Shown here one piece after another: positions 16,974 to 24,260 of a stretch of DNA of 29,511 nucleotides. Position numbers and translations under genes: made by a program. Source of the stretch: CAYJNO01 sp044432885. Its GTDB lineage: Bacteria; Bacillota_I; Bacilli_A; Erysipelotrichales; Erysipelotrichaceae. The stretch covers positions 1 through 29,511 of the forward strand of contig JAWXUG010000005.1 of the NCBI GenBank assembly GCA_044432885.1, read 5' to 3'. How positions within the stretch are numbered: the stretch's first letter is position 1; each line of letters starts with the position of its first letter. Under the pieces are notes generated by a model that worked only from the letters and a program-made list of their open reading frames with translations, did not search any database and had not been told where the DNA came from.

Positions 16974-17717
16974 TTATGAATTCCAACGACCTAGATATTG
17001 GTCAGATAAAATTCTATTATGAGCATCTGCTCCTGCTACATTTACACTTAATAAAACTGGGCATTCTTCACCTTTGTCTTTTAGATATTTGTAGGTTTCT
17101 GCTGTAATCATTTGGGCAAAGATGTTTCCTGTAATGGTTGAATTTTGAGCAAGCATTGTTTTATCATTTAACGATACCACTACATCTGGGTTTGGAGTGC
17201 AGTTATCAATTACTAAATCTGCATAATCTTTAAGCTGTTTACCTGTTGAATGAGTTGATTTTGTTTCACTTTGTGTTTTTTCTGATACAACCACTACAAC
17301 TTTATGTCCTTTTTCTTTTGCCATTTTAGCAGTTTCAACGATTAGGGCTTCGCTGCCTGTTTGACTAATAAGAATGAACATGTCTGTAGGATCAATTCTA
17401 TATAAATCCCAAAGTAATTGAGCATTCGCTTCGTCATGGTTAAAAGAAGGGTTTGCTAAATCTGATTCTTTTACAACGCCACGTAATACTAGATCAATCG
17501 TTCTCATTTGATGAAAAGGCATTAATCCTCCAGCACGATAGCCTAATTCCATTGAAAAAGCTAAGCCATGGTTAATTCCAAAAAGTTGGACAACACCGTC
17601 TTCTAACATGCAATCACCCATTAGTTTTGCACATTCTTTAAGGTTTTCTCTTTGACTTTCTTTTGCTTCCGCAACACCCTTTTTTGCGGTTTCAAAATAT
17701 TCTTTAATTGTCGCCAT
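16974..17717 (-). CDS. Divergent SIS-domain protein C
   Basis: The first gene of the SIS operon encodes 247 residues of the same fold with altered signature positions. GTGHS becomes GINHG (47-51), SNSG becomes SQTG (118-121), and the HPSGKKLYE segment becomes THSTGKQLKDY (155-165), while DNCTPNPD (171-178) is retained in part. Overall length and secondary structure pattern remain intact, so it is a real gene rather than a decaying copy. It could have a different ligand, a regulatory role, or form hetero-oligomers with A and B. It has a GGAGAG ribosome site and a strong promoter. Confidence 0.82.
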   Translation of the reverse strand: MATIKEYFETAKKGVAEAKESQRENLKECAKLMGDCMLEDGVVQLFGINHGLAFSMELGYRAGGLMPFHQMRTIDLVLRGVVKESDLANPSFNHDEANAQLLWDLYRIDPTDMFILISQTGSEALIVETAKMAKEKGHKVVVVVSEKTQSETKSTHSTGKQLKDYADLVIDNCTPNPDVVVSLNDKTMLAQNSTITGNIFAQMITAETYKYLKDKGEECPVLLSVNVAGADAHNRILSDQYLGRWNS

Positions 17718-17747
17718 TTTACTCTCCTATCTTATTTATATACTTTA

Positions 17748-17775
17748 ATTATACAAGTTATCATATTTAAGTCAA
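17748..17775 (-). promoter_or_regulatory. Promoter of the SIS operon
   Basis: On the minus strand TTGACT (17770-17775), a 16-bp spacer and TATAAT (17748-17753). The -10 region shares the exact 14-mer CTTTAATTATACAA (+ strand, 17743-17756) with the nagA1 promoter (14211-14224), suggesting common control. Confidence 0.75.
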
Positions 17776-17840
17776 TACAATATACAGTTTTTCATATTTT
17801 GGATTTGAATTGATTCCCTTATTACAATTTAAATCGCATA

Positions 17841-17849
17841 TGATATAAT
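17841..17849 (+). promoter_or_regulatory. Extended -10 promoter of the serine hydrolase gene
   Basis: TG-A-TATAAT with ATTACA 17 bp upstream (17821-17826). The predicted leader is about 70 nt, longer than those of the other promoters here. Confidence 0.6.
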
Positions 17850-17925
17850 ATAGTAGAAAATATACATAAGATGATTGTTGTTTTTATTTTGTTAGTTATA
17901 TTATGCAAGAAAGTGGAGGATATTT

Positions 17926-18984
17926 ATGAGTGAGTATAGTTTGAATCAAAAAAATTGGAAAAATTTAGAGCAATTTTTAAAACAAGGCGTTATATCGAAA
18001 GGATTCCCAGGAGCGAACTTTGCATTAATTTTTCCTAATGAAACTCATTTTTTATCTGTAGGGAATAAACAGATAATTCCTGCAGTTGAAAAAAATAAAT
18101 TAGATACCATTTGGGATATTGCTTCATTATCAAAAGTAGTAGTCACAACATCATGTATTTTAAGACTAGTAGAGGATGGTCGAATCTCTTTAAACACCAA
18201 AATATCTGAAATTCTGACTTGGTTTCCTTTAAAAGAGGTAAGTGTTAAACATTGTTTAAATCATAGCTCAGGAATTAATTCTGATATAGTTGGATATAAA
18301 CAAATGTCATATGATGAAATGATGGAATCTCTTAAGACATTGGTGTATCATCATGAAATTGATACAAAAGTATTTTATTCAGATGTAAATTTTATTTTAT
18401 TGGGATTATTAATTGATCAAATAACAGAATCTTTAGAAACATATGCTCATGAAAATATCTTTAATCCATTAGATATGAAAGATACAGGATATAATTTGAA
18501 ATCATTTCCTATAAAAAGATTTGCAGCCTATGAAAATACAGCTGAAAGAGGTGTTGTTCGTGGAGTAGTTCATGATGGCAAAGCCTATAAGATGGGTGGT
18601 GTATCAGGTCATGCGGGTGTTTTTTCTACCATTCAAGATTTAAGTCATTTTGTTACAATGGTTCTTAACAATGGAGTATACAATGGAAAACAAGTGCTTC
18701 ATCCATGTTCAATAGAATTATTAAAGAAAGGCACAACGGCTAACTTAAATGAGAAAAGATCTGTAGGATGGGTTATTTCTGATGATAATTATGCTTTAGG
18801 TGATTATTATAGTGAGCATACTTTATTTCACACAGGATTTAGCGGCGGAAGTATGCTAATAGATTGTGATAAAGGAGTCGGATTTATATGTTTGACTAAT
18901 AGAGTTCATCCATCACGTGATAATAAAGCCATCTTAACATTAAGAAATAAAATTCATAATTTAGCTTATCAGTGTATTGAATAA
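17926..18984 (+). CDS. Beta-lactamase-fold serine hydrolase (class C/S12 family)
   Basis: The 352-residue protein has the three motifs of the class C beta-lactamase/PBP fold: S67-x-x-K70 in DIASLSKVV, Y151-S-D with N155 (YSDVN), and HTG in LFHTGFSGGS near 305, in place of KTG. Family members are D-amino-acid peptidases, esterases or amidases. No signal peptide or lipobox is visible, so it looks cytoplasmic. A member of this family (AmlB/YbbE) lies in the Bacillus subtilis MurNAc cluster, which fits the murQ and nagA genes here, but the actual substrate is unknown. The ATG follows GTGGAGGA and the gene ends in a bidirectional terminator. Confidence 0.87.
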   Translation: MSEYSLNQKNWKNLEQFLKQGVISKGFPGANFALIFPNETHFLSVGNKQIIPAVEKNKLDTIWDIASLSKVVVTTSCILRLVEDGRISLNTKISEILTWFPLKEVSVKHCLNHSSGINSDIVGYKQMSYDEMMESLKTLVYHHEIDTKVFYSDVNFILLGLLIDQITESLETYAHENIFNPLDMKDTGYNLKSFPIKRFAAYENTAERGVVRGVVHDGKAYKMGGVSGHAGVFSTIQDLSHFVTMVLNNGVYNGKQVLHPCSIELLKKGTTANLNEKRSVGWVISDDNYALGDYYSEHTLFHTGFSGGSMLIDCDKGVGFICLTNRVHPSRDNKAILTLRNKIHNLAYQCIE

Positions 18985-18990
18985 ATAAAT

Positions 18991-19032
18991 AAAGGAAGAA
19001 CAGTTAATTTGCAAATAACGAATTCTTCCTTT
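18991..19032. terminator. Bidirectional terminator (hydrolase gene / nagA2)
   Basis: AAAGGAAGAA (18991-19000) pairs with TTCTTCCTTT (19023-19032) around a 22-nt loop. T-rich tracts follow on both strands. It lies between two convergent genes. Confidence 0.85.
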
Positions 19033-19040
19033 TAATTTAT

Positions 19041-20180
19041 TTATTTTTTTTGATTTCCTAAACAATAAACAGCTTTTACACTATAGTCATCGTTTAATAT
19101 AGTAAAATCGGCATCTTTTCCAACCTCAATGACACCTTTAGAATCAATACCAAGCATTGTAACAGGATTTTTTGTAACTGCATTATAGGCAGTAATTTCA
19201 TCGATTCCCATGAGTTCTATTGCACGATAAAGCATTTGATTTATCTTACAACTACCTCCAGCTAAGGTATGATCTTCAAGCTCTATCCGACCGTCTTCGC
19301 GAATGTAACAAGCGTTGTTTGCTCGGTGTCCTTGGGCATATTTTCCAGCTGGAAGCCCCTTAAGCGCTGAAGAATCACTTACAAAAATAACTTTATCTTT
19401 TCCTTTTGAGCGAGTAAGTATTTTACACATTGCTGGGTGAACATGGATTCCATCTGCTATGAGTTCAGCATAAGTATTATCTAAAGTCAGTGCGACAGCA
19501 ACTGCTCCGGGGGTGCGATGATGCAATGTTGGCATTGCATTAAAGGTATGTGTGAAATCATTTGCACCATTTTCTACAGCTAATACAGTTTGCTCATAAG
19601 AGGCATTTGTATGACCTAGTGCAACCTTTATACCTTGGCTAACACAATACTTAATTAAATCATTGTTGTCATCCATTTCAGGCGCAATACAGACAAGTTT
19701 AATTTGATTTTGAGCAATCGATTGCCATTTTTTAAATTCCTCTATATTTGGTTTGCGCAGTAAATAGGGATTATGTGCACCACGTTTTACAAAACTAATG
19801 AGAGGACCTTCTACATGGATTCCAAGCACTTGTGCACCTGATGATTCACTTTTCATTGATTCACTAGCTATTTTAAATGAATTCAACAAGTCTTGCTCAT
19901 CAGCAGTGGATGTAGATACTAAAAAGCTTGTAACGCCTTCATCTATAAGGACTTCTTGCCATTCTTTTAATCCTTCTTCAGTTAGTCTATTAGCTTCTAC
20001 ACCATGATTTCCATGAGTGTGTATATCGACAAATCCAGGAAATACTTTGTTTCCTGTGTAAAGCAAATCCGAACTTTCATCTTTTCCTTCAATTATATTG
20101 ATTATTTTACCATTGTCGAATTCTATTGTTGCTGAAACGAATTGTTCGTTTATATAAACTTTATCACTATATAGTTTCAT
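19041..20180 (-). CDS. nagA: N-acetylglucosamine-6-phosphate deacetylase (copy 2)
   Basis: This second, clearly diverged NagA has 379 residues with the full active site: H54 and H56 in IHTHGN, E124 in HVEGP, H190 in LGHTNA, H211 in THTFNAM and D269 in VSDSS. It is transcribed alone, with a strong AAGGAGGG ribosome site and an extended -10 promoter (20199-20207), separate from the nagA1-yhfZ operon. Having two NagAs with different promoters suggests different N-acetylhexosamine-6-phosphate substrates (for example GlcNAc versus GalNAc or ManNAc derivatives) or different inducers. Sequence alone does not tell them apart. Confidence 0.93.
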   Translation of the reverse strand: MKLYSDKVYINEQFVSATIEFDNGKIINIIEGKDESSDLLYTGNKVFPGFVDIHTHGNHGVEANRLTEEGLKEWQEVLIDEGVTSFLVSTSTADEQDLLNSFKIASESMKSESSGAQVLGIHVEGPLISFVKRGAHNPYLLRKPNIEEFKKWQSIAQNQIKLVCIAPEMDDNNDLIKYCVSQGIKVALGHTNASYEQTVLAVENGANDFTHTFNAMPTLHHRTPGAVAVALTLDNTYAELIADGIHVHPAMCKILTRSKGKDKVIFVSDSSALKGLPAGKYAQGHRANNACYIREDGRIELEDHTLAGGSCKINQMLYRAIELMGIDEITAYNAVTKNPVTMLGIDSKGVIEVGKDADFTILNDDYSVKAVYCLGNQKK

Positions 20181-20198
20181 AAACCCTCCTTTATTTAC

Positions 20199-20207
20199 AG
20201 TATATCA
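20199..20207 (-). promoter_or_regulatory. Extended -10 promoter of nagA2
   Basis: The minus strand reads TGATATACT, about 20 bp upstream of the ATG. No convincing -35 was seen at 17 bp. Confidence 0.5.
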
Positions 20208-20232
20208 TAATAATTTATGTAATTTTTCAAAT

Positions 20233-20276
20233 AAAAAAGATGATTTTCTCTATGAATTATAGATAGTTCATCTTTT
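20233..20276 (-). terminator. Terminator of the PTS operon
   Basis: AAAAGATGA (20235-20243) and TCATCTTTT (20268-20276) form a perfect 9-bp stem around a 24-nt loop. On the minus strand it ends in TCATCTTTTTTATTT, just beyond the 20282 gene. Confidence 0.85.
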
Positions 20277-20281
20277 GCTTT

Positions 20282-20824
20282 TTAATTGTCGTTATCTTTC
20301 TTTTTCTTAAAACGATCAAACCCTTTAAAGCCTCTAAAAACAAGTTTTTTCTTTTTGTTTTCTTCTTCTTTTATGACATAAGTCTCTTTTTCACGAATAA
20401 GTTTGTATAACACCTTATAAACTTTATTTGCTTGGAAGGTATCCTTGTAAATAACGTCGAATTCTCCAAATTTAAGCATTAGTGCATCTGTAGTTTTTTC
20501 GCTATTTTTACAGTTCCATTCAACGATATCATCAAACATAACTTTCTTTGCTAATGAGACATCAGCTGTATCATATAGGATAAGATATGTTTCATAGATA
20601 TCCATTGTTTTATAATCTTTTAATGCAAAGTGTACAAACAAAGAAATCAGTATGAAAAATGCCCCTAACATCATAGCTATTGTGAATCCTGTTATTATAA
20701 GTAGAATTCCTACTATTAAACAAATATAGCTTGCATATAATGGTTTAAACCCTATTTCTGCTACAAGGGGTTCATCAATCTCAATTTCATTAACTGGTTG
20801 GTATTCCTCATCAATAATCGTCAT
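20282..20824 (-). CDS. Two-TM membrane protein with basic tail, unknown function
   Basis: I do not recognise this 180-residue protein. It has a short acidic N-terminus, two adjacent hydrophobic segments (about 29-48 and 51-68), a soluble beta-rich region (about 70-145) reminiscent of bacterial PH-like domains, and a strongly basic C-terminal tail (about 150-180, KKKK clusters). It follows the PTS EIIB gene after 51 bp that hold a hairpin, and it precedes the operon terminator. It is probably expressed with the PTS at a lower level. PTS-linked membrane accessory proteins exist, but a role here is only positional inference. Confidence 0.72.
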   Translation of the reverse strand: MTIIDEEYQPVNEIEIDEPLVAEIGFKPLYASYICLIVGILLIITGFTIAMMLGAFFILISLFVHFALKDYKTMDIYETYLILYDTADVSLAKKVMFDDIVEWNCKNSEKTTDALMLKFGEFDVIYKDTFQANKVYKVLYKLIREKETYVIKEEENKKKKLVFRGFKGFDRFKKKKDNDN

Positions 20825-20850
20825 TTTAGAACCTTCTTTCTTATTTATAA

Positions 20851-20870
20851 AAGGGATATTTCTATCCCTT
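20851..20870 (-). terminator. Hairpin between PTS EIIB and downstream membrane gene
   Basis: AAGGGATA (20851-20858), a 4-nt loop and TATCCCTT (20863-20870) form a perfect 8-bp stem. The minus-strand T tract is only TTTTATAA, so it is probably a partial terminator or a 3'-end stabiliser for the PTS mRNA. Confidence 0.65.
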
Positions 20871-20875
20871 CATTA

Positions 20876-21361
20876 TTATAATTTAGCGTCTGCTAATGCT
20901 TTTAAGAAATCTGATCTTTCTAGAGTTGGAAGTTGTTGATTAAATAAGTTTCCACCTCTTAATTCAGCGATTTCTCTGTAATGAACAGCATCTTCTTTAG
21001 TTGCAGCAATTGTTAATGTTACCATAGTGTATTCAGTTCCAGCGATTGGCGCTGCATTTCCTACGTTAACATCGTTAATTTCAACACCTGATTTCATAAC
21101 CGCAAGTGCATCTGTAGGGAATTTGCAGATAACAAATAATGTTTCATCTGCATGTTCTTTTGCATATGCAATAGTTTCTTCAACTGTGAAAATTAATACT
21201 TTTGATCCACGAGCAGCCAATGGTAATGCCATTTTTTGGATAGGATCAGCTGCAACTTTATCGTTACATACAATAATTGCTTCTGCTCCAATATACGCTC
21301 TCCATGTTACTGCTACTTGACCGTGGATTAAACGGTTATCAATTCTTAAATGTTTAATCAT
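20876..21361 (-). CDS. PTS mannose-family EIIB
   Basis: The cytoplasmic phosphocarrier of a mannose/fructose/sorbose-type PTS takes phosphate from EIIA and passes it to the incoming sugar. The 161-residue product has the active-site segment IDNRLIHGQV with the phosphorylated H13, and the C-terminal LRGGNLFNQQLPT region is consistent with the family. Length is normal. It follows EIIA by 3 bp in the operon IIC-IID-IIA-IIB. The mannose family often carries amino sugars, which fits the NagA and MurQ neighbours, but the substrate cannot be read from sequence. Confidence 0.93.
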   Translation of the reverse strand: MIKHLRIDNRLIHGQVAVTWRAYIGAEAIIVCNDKVAADPIQKMALPLAARGSKVLIFTVEETIAYAKEHADETLFVICKFPTDALAVMKSGVEINDVNVGNAAPIAGTEYTMVTLTIAATKEDAVHYREIAELRGGNLFNQQLPTLERSDFLKALADAKL

Positions 21362-21364
21362 TCC

Positions 21365-21763
21365 TTAATTTCCTCCTAATAGTTTGTTTAAACTAACTAT
21401 ACCATCATGTCCTGCAGAAATCAAGTTGTTAAAATCAACATCTCCGCCCATTCTTAGGCCTAATAATTCTACAAAAATTGGTAAATTCATGCCTGTAATA
21501 ACCTGAACATTTTCGCTCGCTTTATAGGCAGCTCTGTTACAAGGCGTTCCGCCTAATAAGTCAGCTAAAATTACTACACCGTCTCCGGTATCTACTTTGT
21601 TAATAGCATCGGTTAACATAACATCAAATTCTTCTGGACTGTTATGAGGTAATAAAGAAACCGTAGCTACTTGTTGTAGCCCGGTTTCTCCAAAAAACAT
21701 TCCAGCTGAGTTAACCATACCATTGGCCATATCTCCATGGCTAATAAGTACGATTCCTATCAT
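21365..21763 (-). CDS. PTS mannose-family EIIA
   Basis: EIIA is phosphorylated by HPr-P and donates to EIIB. The 132-residue product starts MIGIVLISHGDMANG with the active-site H9, and contains VVILADLLGGTPCNRA (74-89), typical of the ManX N-terminal domain. Here it is a free-standing protein rather than fused to EIIB. Its ATG overlaps the EIID stop by one base (TAATG), indicating coupled translation. Confidence 0.94.
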   Translation of the reverse strand: MIGIVLISHGDMANGMVNSAGMFFGETGLQQVATVSLLPHNSPEEFDVMLTDAINKVDTGDGVVILADLLGGTPCNRAAYKASENVQVITGMNLPIFVELLGLRMGGDVDFNNLISAGHDGIVSLNKLLGGN

Positions 21764-22596
21764 TACATTACTCCAAAGAATCCAAATACAAATGCGATAA
21801 CAGTAACACCTAAAATAGCTTTAAGTGGGCTAACGCGTTTGATTTTAACAAGGTAGTAACAAAGTGCTGTTGATACGATTGGGATCAAGTAAGGGAAGAT
21901 TGCATCTAAACCTGCTTGAATTTGTCCAGCAGTAGTAGAAACAACTTCACCTGCATCATTTGTTAATTCTGTTGCTAAGAAAGTTGACTTAATTGCTAGA
22001 CCTGACAAGATAGATGGAACGAAACCACCGATAACTGTTAATCCTAAAACGCTTGCTGCTACTTGTAATGTGTCAAGAGCTCCAGCTCCACTAACGTCAT
22101 TAATAACATTAACACCTTGTTTGTAACCATAGTTGAATAATGGCCAACGAACGATAAATGTTACTAATCCAGGAATTAAACTAACTAAAATTGATAACCA
22201 GTTTCCTTCACTTGCTAAAGAAGCAGCTAAAATTGAGAAAGTTGGAGTTAATAATGTAGCAGAAATAGTATCACCGATACCAGCTAAAGGACCCATAAGA
22301 GCAACTTTTAAGTTATCTCCCATTTCGTATTCATAGCTTTCTTCTAACGCTACGTCAGCACCCATAATTAATGCTGAAGTCCAAGGACTTGTATTGTAGA
22401 ATTGCATATGTCTTTCTAATTCACGACATTGTGCTTCTTCTGTATCATATAATTCTTTGATAACTGGAGTCATTGCCCATGCATAACCTGCAGCTTGCAT
22501 ACGTTCATAATTCCAGCACCATTGTAATCCCCAGTTATGACGAGTACAAGCGGATTTTTTAGCTTTTTCGCTTAATTTTACATTAGTTCTTGCCAT
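21763..22596 (-). CDS. PTS mannose-family EIID membrane subunit
   Basis: EIID, unique to the mannose family, forms the sugar channel with EIIC. The 277-residue product carries the typical N-terminal segment (RHNWGLQWCWNYERMQAAGYAW, around 19-40), the long cytoplasmic part with DNLKVALMGPLAGIGDTI (92-109), and hydrophobic segments in the second half ending in VFGFFGVM. Length is normal. It overlaps EIIC and EIIA by one base each (TAATG), so all subunits are made in a fixed ratio. Confidence 0.94.
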   Translation of the reverse strand: MARTNVKLSEKAKKSACTRHNWGLQWCWNYERMQAAGYAWAMTPVIKELYDTEEAQCRELERHMQFYNTSPWTSALIMGADVALEESYEYEMGDNLKVALMGPLAGIGDTISATLLTPTFSILAASLASEGNWLSILVSLIPGLVTFIVRWPLFNYGYKQGVNVINDVSGAGALDTLQVAASVLGLTVIGGFVPSILSGLAIKSTFLATELTNDAGEVVSTTAGQIQAGLDAIFPYLIPIVSTALCYYLVKIKRVSPLKAILGVTVIAFVFGFFGVM

Positions 22597-23330
22597 TATG
22601 CAGCACCTCCTGTTGATCTAGTAGTATATAATGCACCTGCTGCTGCACCAATGATTGCTAAACCGATTGTTCCAACACCCATGTATGCATATAATACATA
22701 ACCGATAACCATAAATGGCCAGTATTTTTTCAAATCCATGTAAGACAATAATAATGCAAACCCAACTACTGGTAATGCTTTACCAACAATTGTTAATCCA
22801 TCAGATACTCCAGCAAAGCTTGTTGCGAAGTTAGCGAATAATTGAATTTGATCAACAAGTAATACTCCTAAGAATACAGGAATTGCTCTTGATAAAATCC
22901 AAGGAAGTGTACCAGCTAGTGTCCACATTTCGAAAGATTTGATGTTGTTATTAGCTAATGCTTTGTCAGCTAAATGTTGGAATACTGTAGTCGAAGCACG
23001 ACCTAAGATATCCATTTGAGTCATCAATAAAGATAATGTTACAGCGATTGTTAAACCAATTTCATAATCACCTGTACTTGCTGCAACAACAACCCCAAAC
23101 ATTGCACCTGTTACATAATCAGGAATAGTTGCCCCACCATAAGTGAAGAACCCAATGCTCATTAATTGACAAGTTGCACCGATTTGGAAACCCATTGAAA
23201 CGTCTCCAACTAAGAAACCTGCTATTACACCACAGATTAATGCTGTTCTAACTCCGATCCCAGATAAATTTAGGACCATCGCTACACCAGACCATAAACC
23301 AAGGAATATAGCTACTAATAATGTATTCAT
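22596..23330 (-). CDS. PTS mannose-family EIIC membrane subunit
   Basis: EIIC forms the membrane translocation path with EIID. The 244-residue protein is almost wholly hydrophobic, with segments such as LLVAIFLGLWSGVAM, ALICGVIAGFLVGD and the conserved QIGATCQLMSIGFFTYGGATIPD region (50-72). It is the first gene of the PTS operon and has a strong AGAGGAGG ribosome site and a consensus promoter (23359-23387). Tandem 11-bp repeats just upstream of the -35 suggest an activator site. No EIIA/EIIB/EIIC of the glucose/MurP type is present. Confidence 0.94.
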   Translation of the reverse strand: MNTLLVAIFLGLWSGVAMVLNLSGIGVRTALICGVIAGFLVGDVSMGFQIGATCQLMSIGFFTYGGATIPDYVTGAMFGVVVAASTGDYEIGLTIAVTLSLLMTQMDILGRASTTVFQHLADKALANNNIKSFEMWTLAGTLPWILSRAIPVFLGVLLVDQIQLFANFATSFAGVSDGLTIVGKALPVVGFALLLSYMDLKKYWPFMVIGYVLYAYMGVGTIGLAIIGAAAGALYTTRSTGGAA

Positions 23331-23358
23331 ATAATATAAATACCTCCTCTTTAAATAG

Positions 23359-23387
23359 ATTATATGCTCTTATATTTAAAATGTAAA
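23359..23387 (-). promoter_or_regulatory. PTS operon promoter
   Basis: On the minus strand TTTACA (23382-23387), a 17-bp spacer and TATAAT (23359-23364): near consensus. The repeats at 23395-23415 lie immediately upstream. Confidence 0.8.
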
Positions 23388-23394
23388 CCCTTAC

Positions 23395-23415
23395 CACACA
23401 ATTTTCACACAATTT
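23395..23415. repeat. Tandem CACACAATTT repeats upstream of PTS promoter
   Basis: CACACAATTT occurs at 23395-23404 and 23406-23415, an exact 11-bp period, ending 8 bp from the -35 of the PTS promoter. One helical turn between direct repeats upstream of a -35 is the usual layout of an activator site. Confidence 0.7.
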
Positions 23416-23500
23416 CACTTAATATTTTGTTTTTTTGTTCTTTTTTGTACAAAAAAACATATATTGAAGAAAGTGTTGGGTGAGCTTTACTTTTTTTTCA

Positions 23501-23529
23501 TTTACTTTGCATGATAATTTTTTTATAAT
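23501..23529 (+). promoter_or_regulatory. Promoter of the 23555 gene
   Basis: TTTACT (23501-23506), a 17-bp spacer and TATAAT (23524-23529). The predicted start of transcription near 23536 leaves a short leader and rules out the GTG at 23480 as the translation start. Confidence 0.7.
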
Positions 23530-23554
23530 GAGAAAAGGAAAAGGGGAAAAATTC

Positions 23555-24163
23555 ATGCAATTGACAATTTATCAAAAGCTTAATCAGTTATTGTTAGTAT
23601 ATATCTTATTAAGCGCACTGATTATAGTGGGTATAGTTTATAAAAGAGAACTCTTAGAAGGGTACATGACAAGTATAATTTTTGCTTTTTTTATAGTAAA
23701 TATTCTATTTTATTTTGGCTTTAAATTTTTAGAAATTAATTTAGACAAGTATTATATTCAAAAGATGGCAATAGATAACAAATTAGCTATTGCTAATATA
23801 AAGACAGCGGAACCGTATATGATTATTAAAGATAGTTCTATGAAAAAGTATCGTTTATGGGAAATTTCTGCTGAATTAATTGACCATGATTTAAATAAAA
23901 AGGAAATTGTGTTTTATGAAAAGGGAAATCTTTATATGGAAACAATTCCTAATGGCACTATTTTTGTTACATACGACAAAAATAAACCTTTAAGAATATT
24001 CGCGGTTCCAAATAATATGATTAGTCATTGTAATGATTTTGCTCCTTATGTTGCTGAATATGAAATGAATAAGGGTATTCACATTAAATATTTAAATGTA
24101 TATCATAATGCGGGGATCGTAATTGAAACTTATGCTGATACTTTAAATCAGAGCAAAATATAG
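23555..24163 (+). CDS. Two-TM membrane protein of unknown function, divergent from the PTS
   Basis: I do not recognise this 202-residue protein. The GTG at 23480 would add 25 residues but lies upstream of the promoter's -35. ATG at 23555 follows AAAAGGGG and is preferred. It has two hydrophobic segments (about 11-29 and 38-57) near the N-terminus and a long soluble domain (about 60-202), beta-rich by eye, with no cysteine motif or signal peptidase site. It diverges from the PTS operon across a shared 220-bp control region. The overall plan resembles the 20282 protein at the other end of the operon, but I see no clear sequence identity. Confidence 0.72.
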   Translation: MQLTIYQKLNQLLLVYILLSALIIVGIVYKRELLEGYMTSIIFAFFIVNILFYFGFKFLEINLDKYYIQKMAIDNKLAIANIKTAEPYMIIKDSSMKKYRLWEISAELIDHDLNKKEIVFYEKGNLYMETIPNGTIFVTYDKNKPLRIFAVPNNMISHCNDFAPYVAEYEMNKGIHIKYLNVYHNAGIVIETYADTLNQSKI

Positions 24164-24192
24164 ACAAACTAATTTTATGAATAAAATTAAGT

Positions 24193-24249
24193 AAAAAAGA
24201 AGATATATTGCAAAGAATTTCAATTCTAGTGCGGCATATCCTCTTTTTT
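24193..24249. terminator. Bidirectional terminator (23555 gene / MFS gene)
   Basis: AAAAAAGAAGATAT (24193-24206) pairs with ATATCCTCTTTTTT (24236-24249), with one mismatch. The loop contains a small GAATT-TC-AATTC hairpin. A and T tracts allow use on both strands between convergent genes. Confidence 0.82.
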
Positions 24250-24260
24250 AATTTGAATAT

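Noticed and set aside
16974..17717. SIS protein C as a pseudogene
   Set aside because: Motifs are altered but the frame is intact, full length, with strong promoter and ribosome site, so divergence is more likely than decay.
23480..23554. Upstream GTG start for the 23555 gene
   Set aside because: It lies upstream of the promoter's -35 and has no ribosome site; the ATG at 23555 does.
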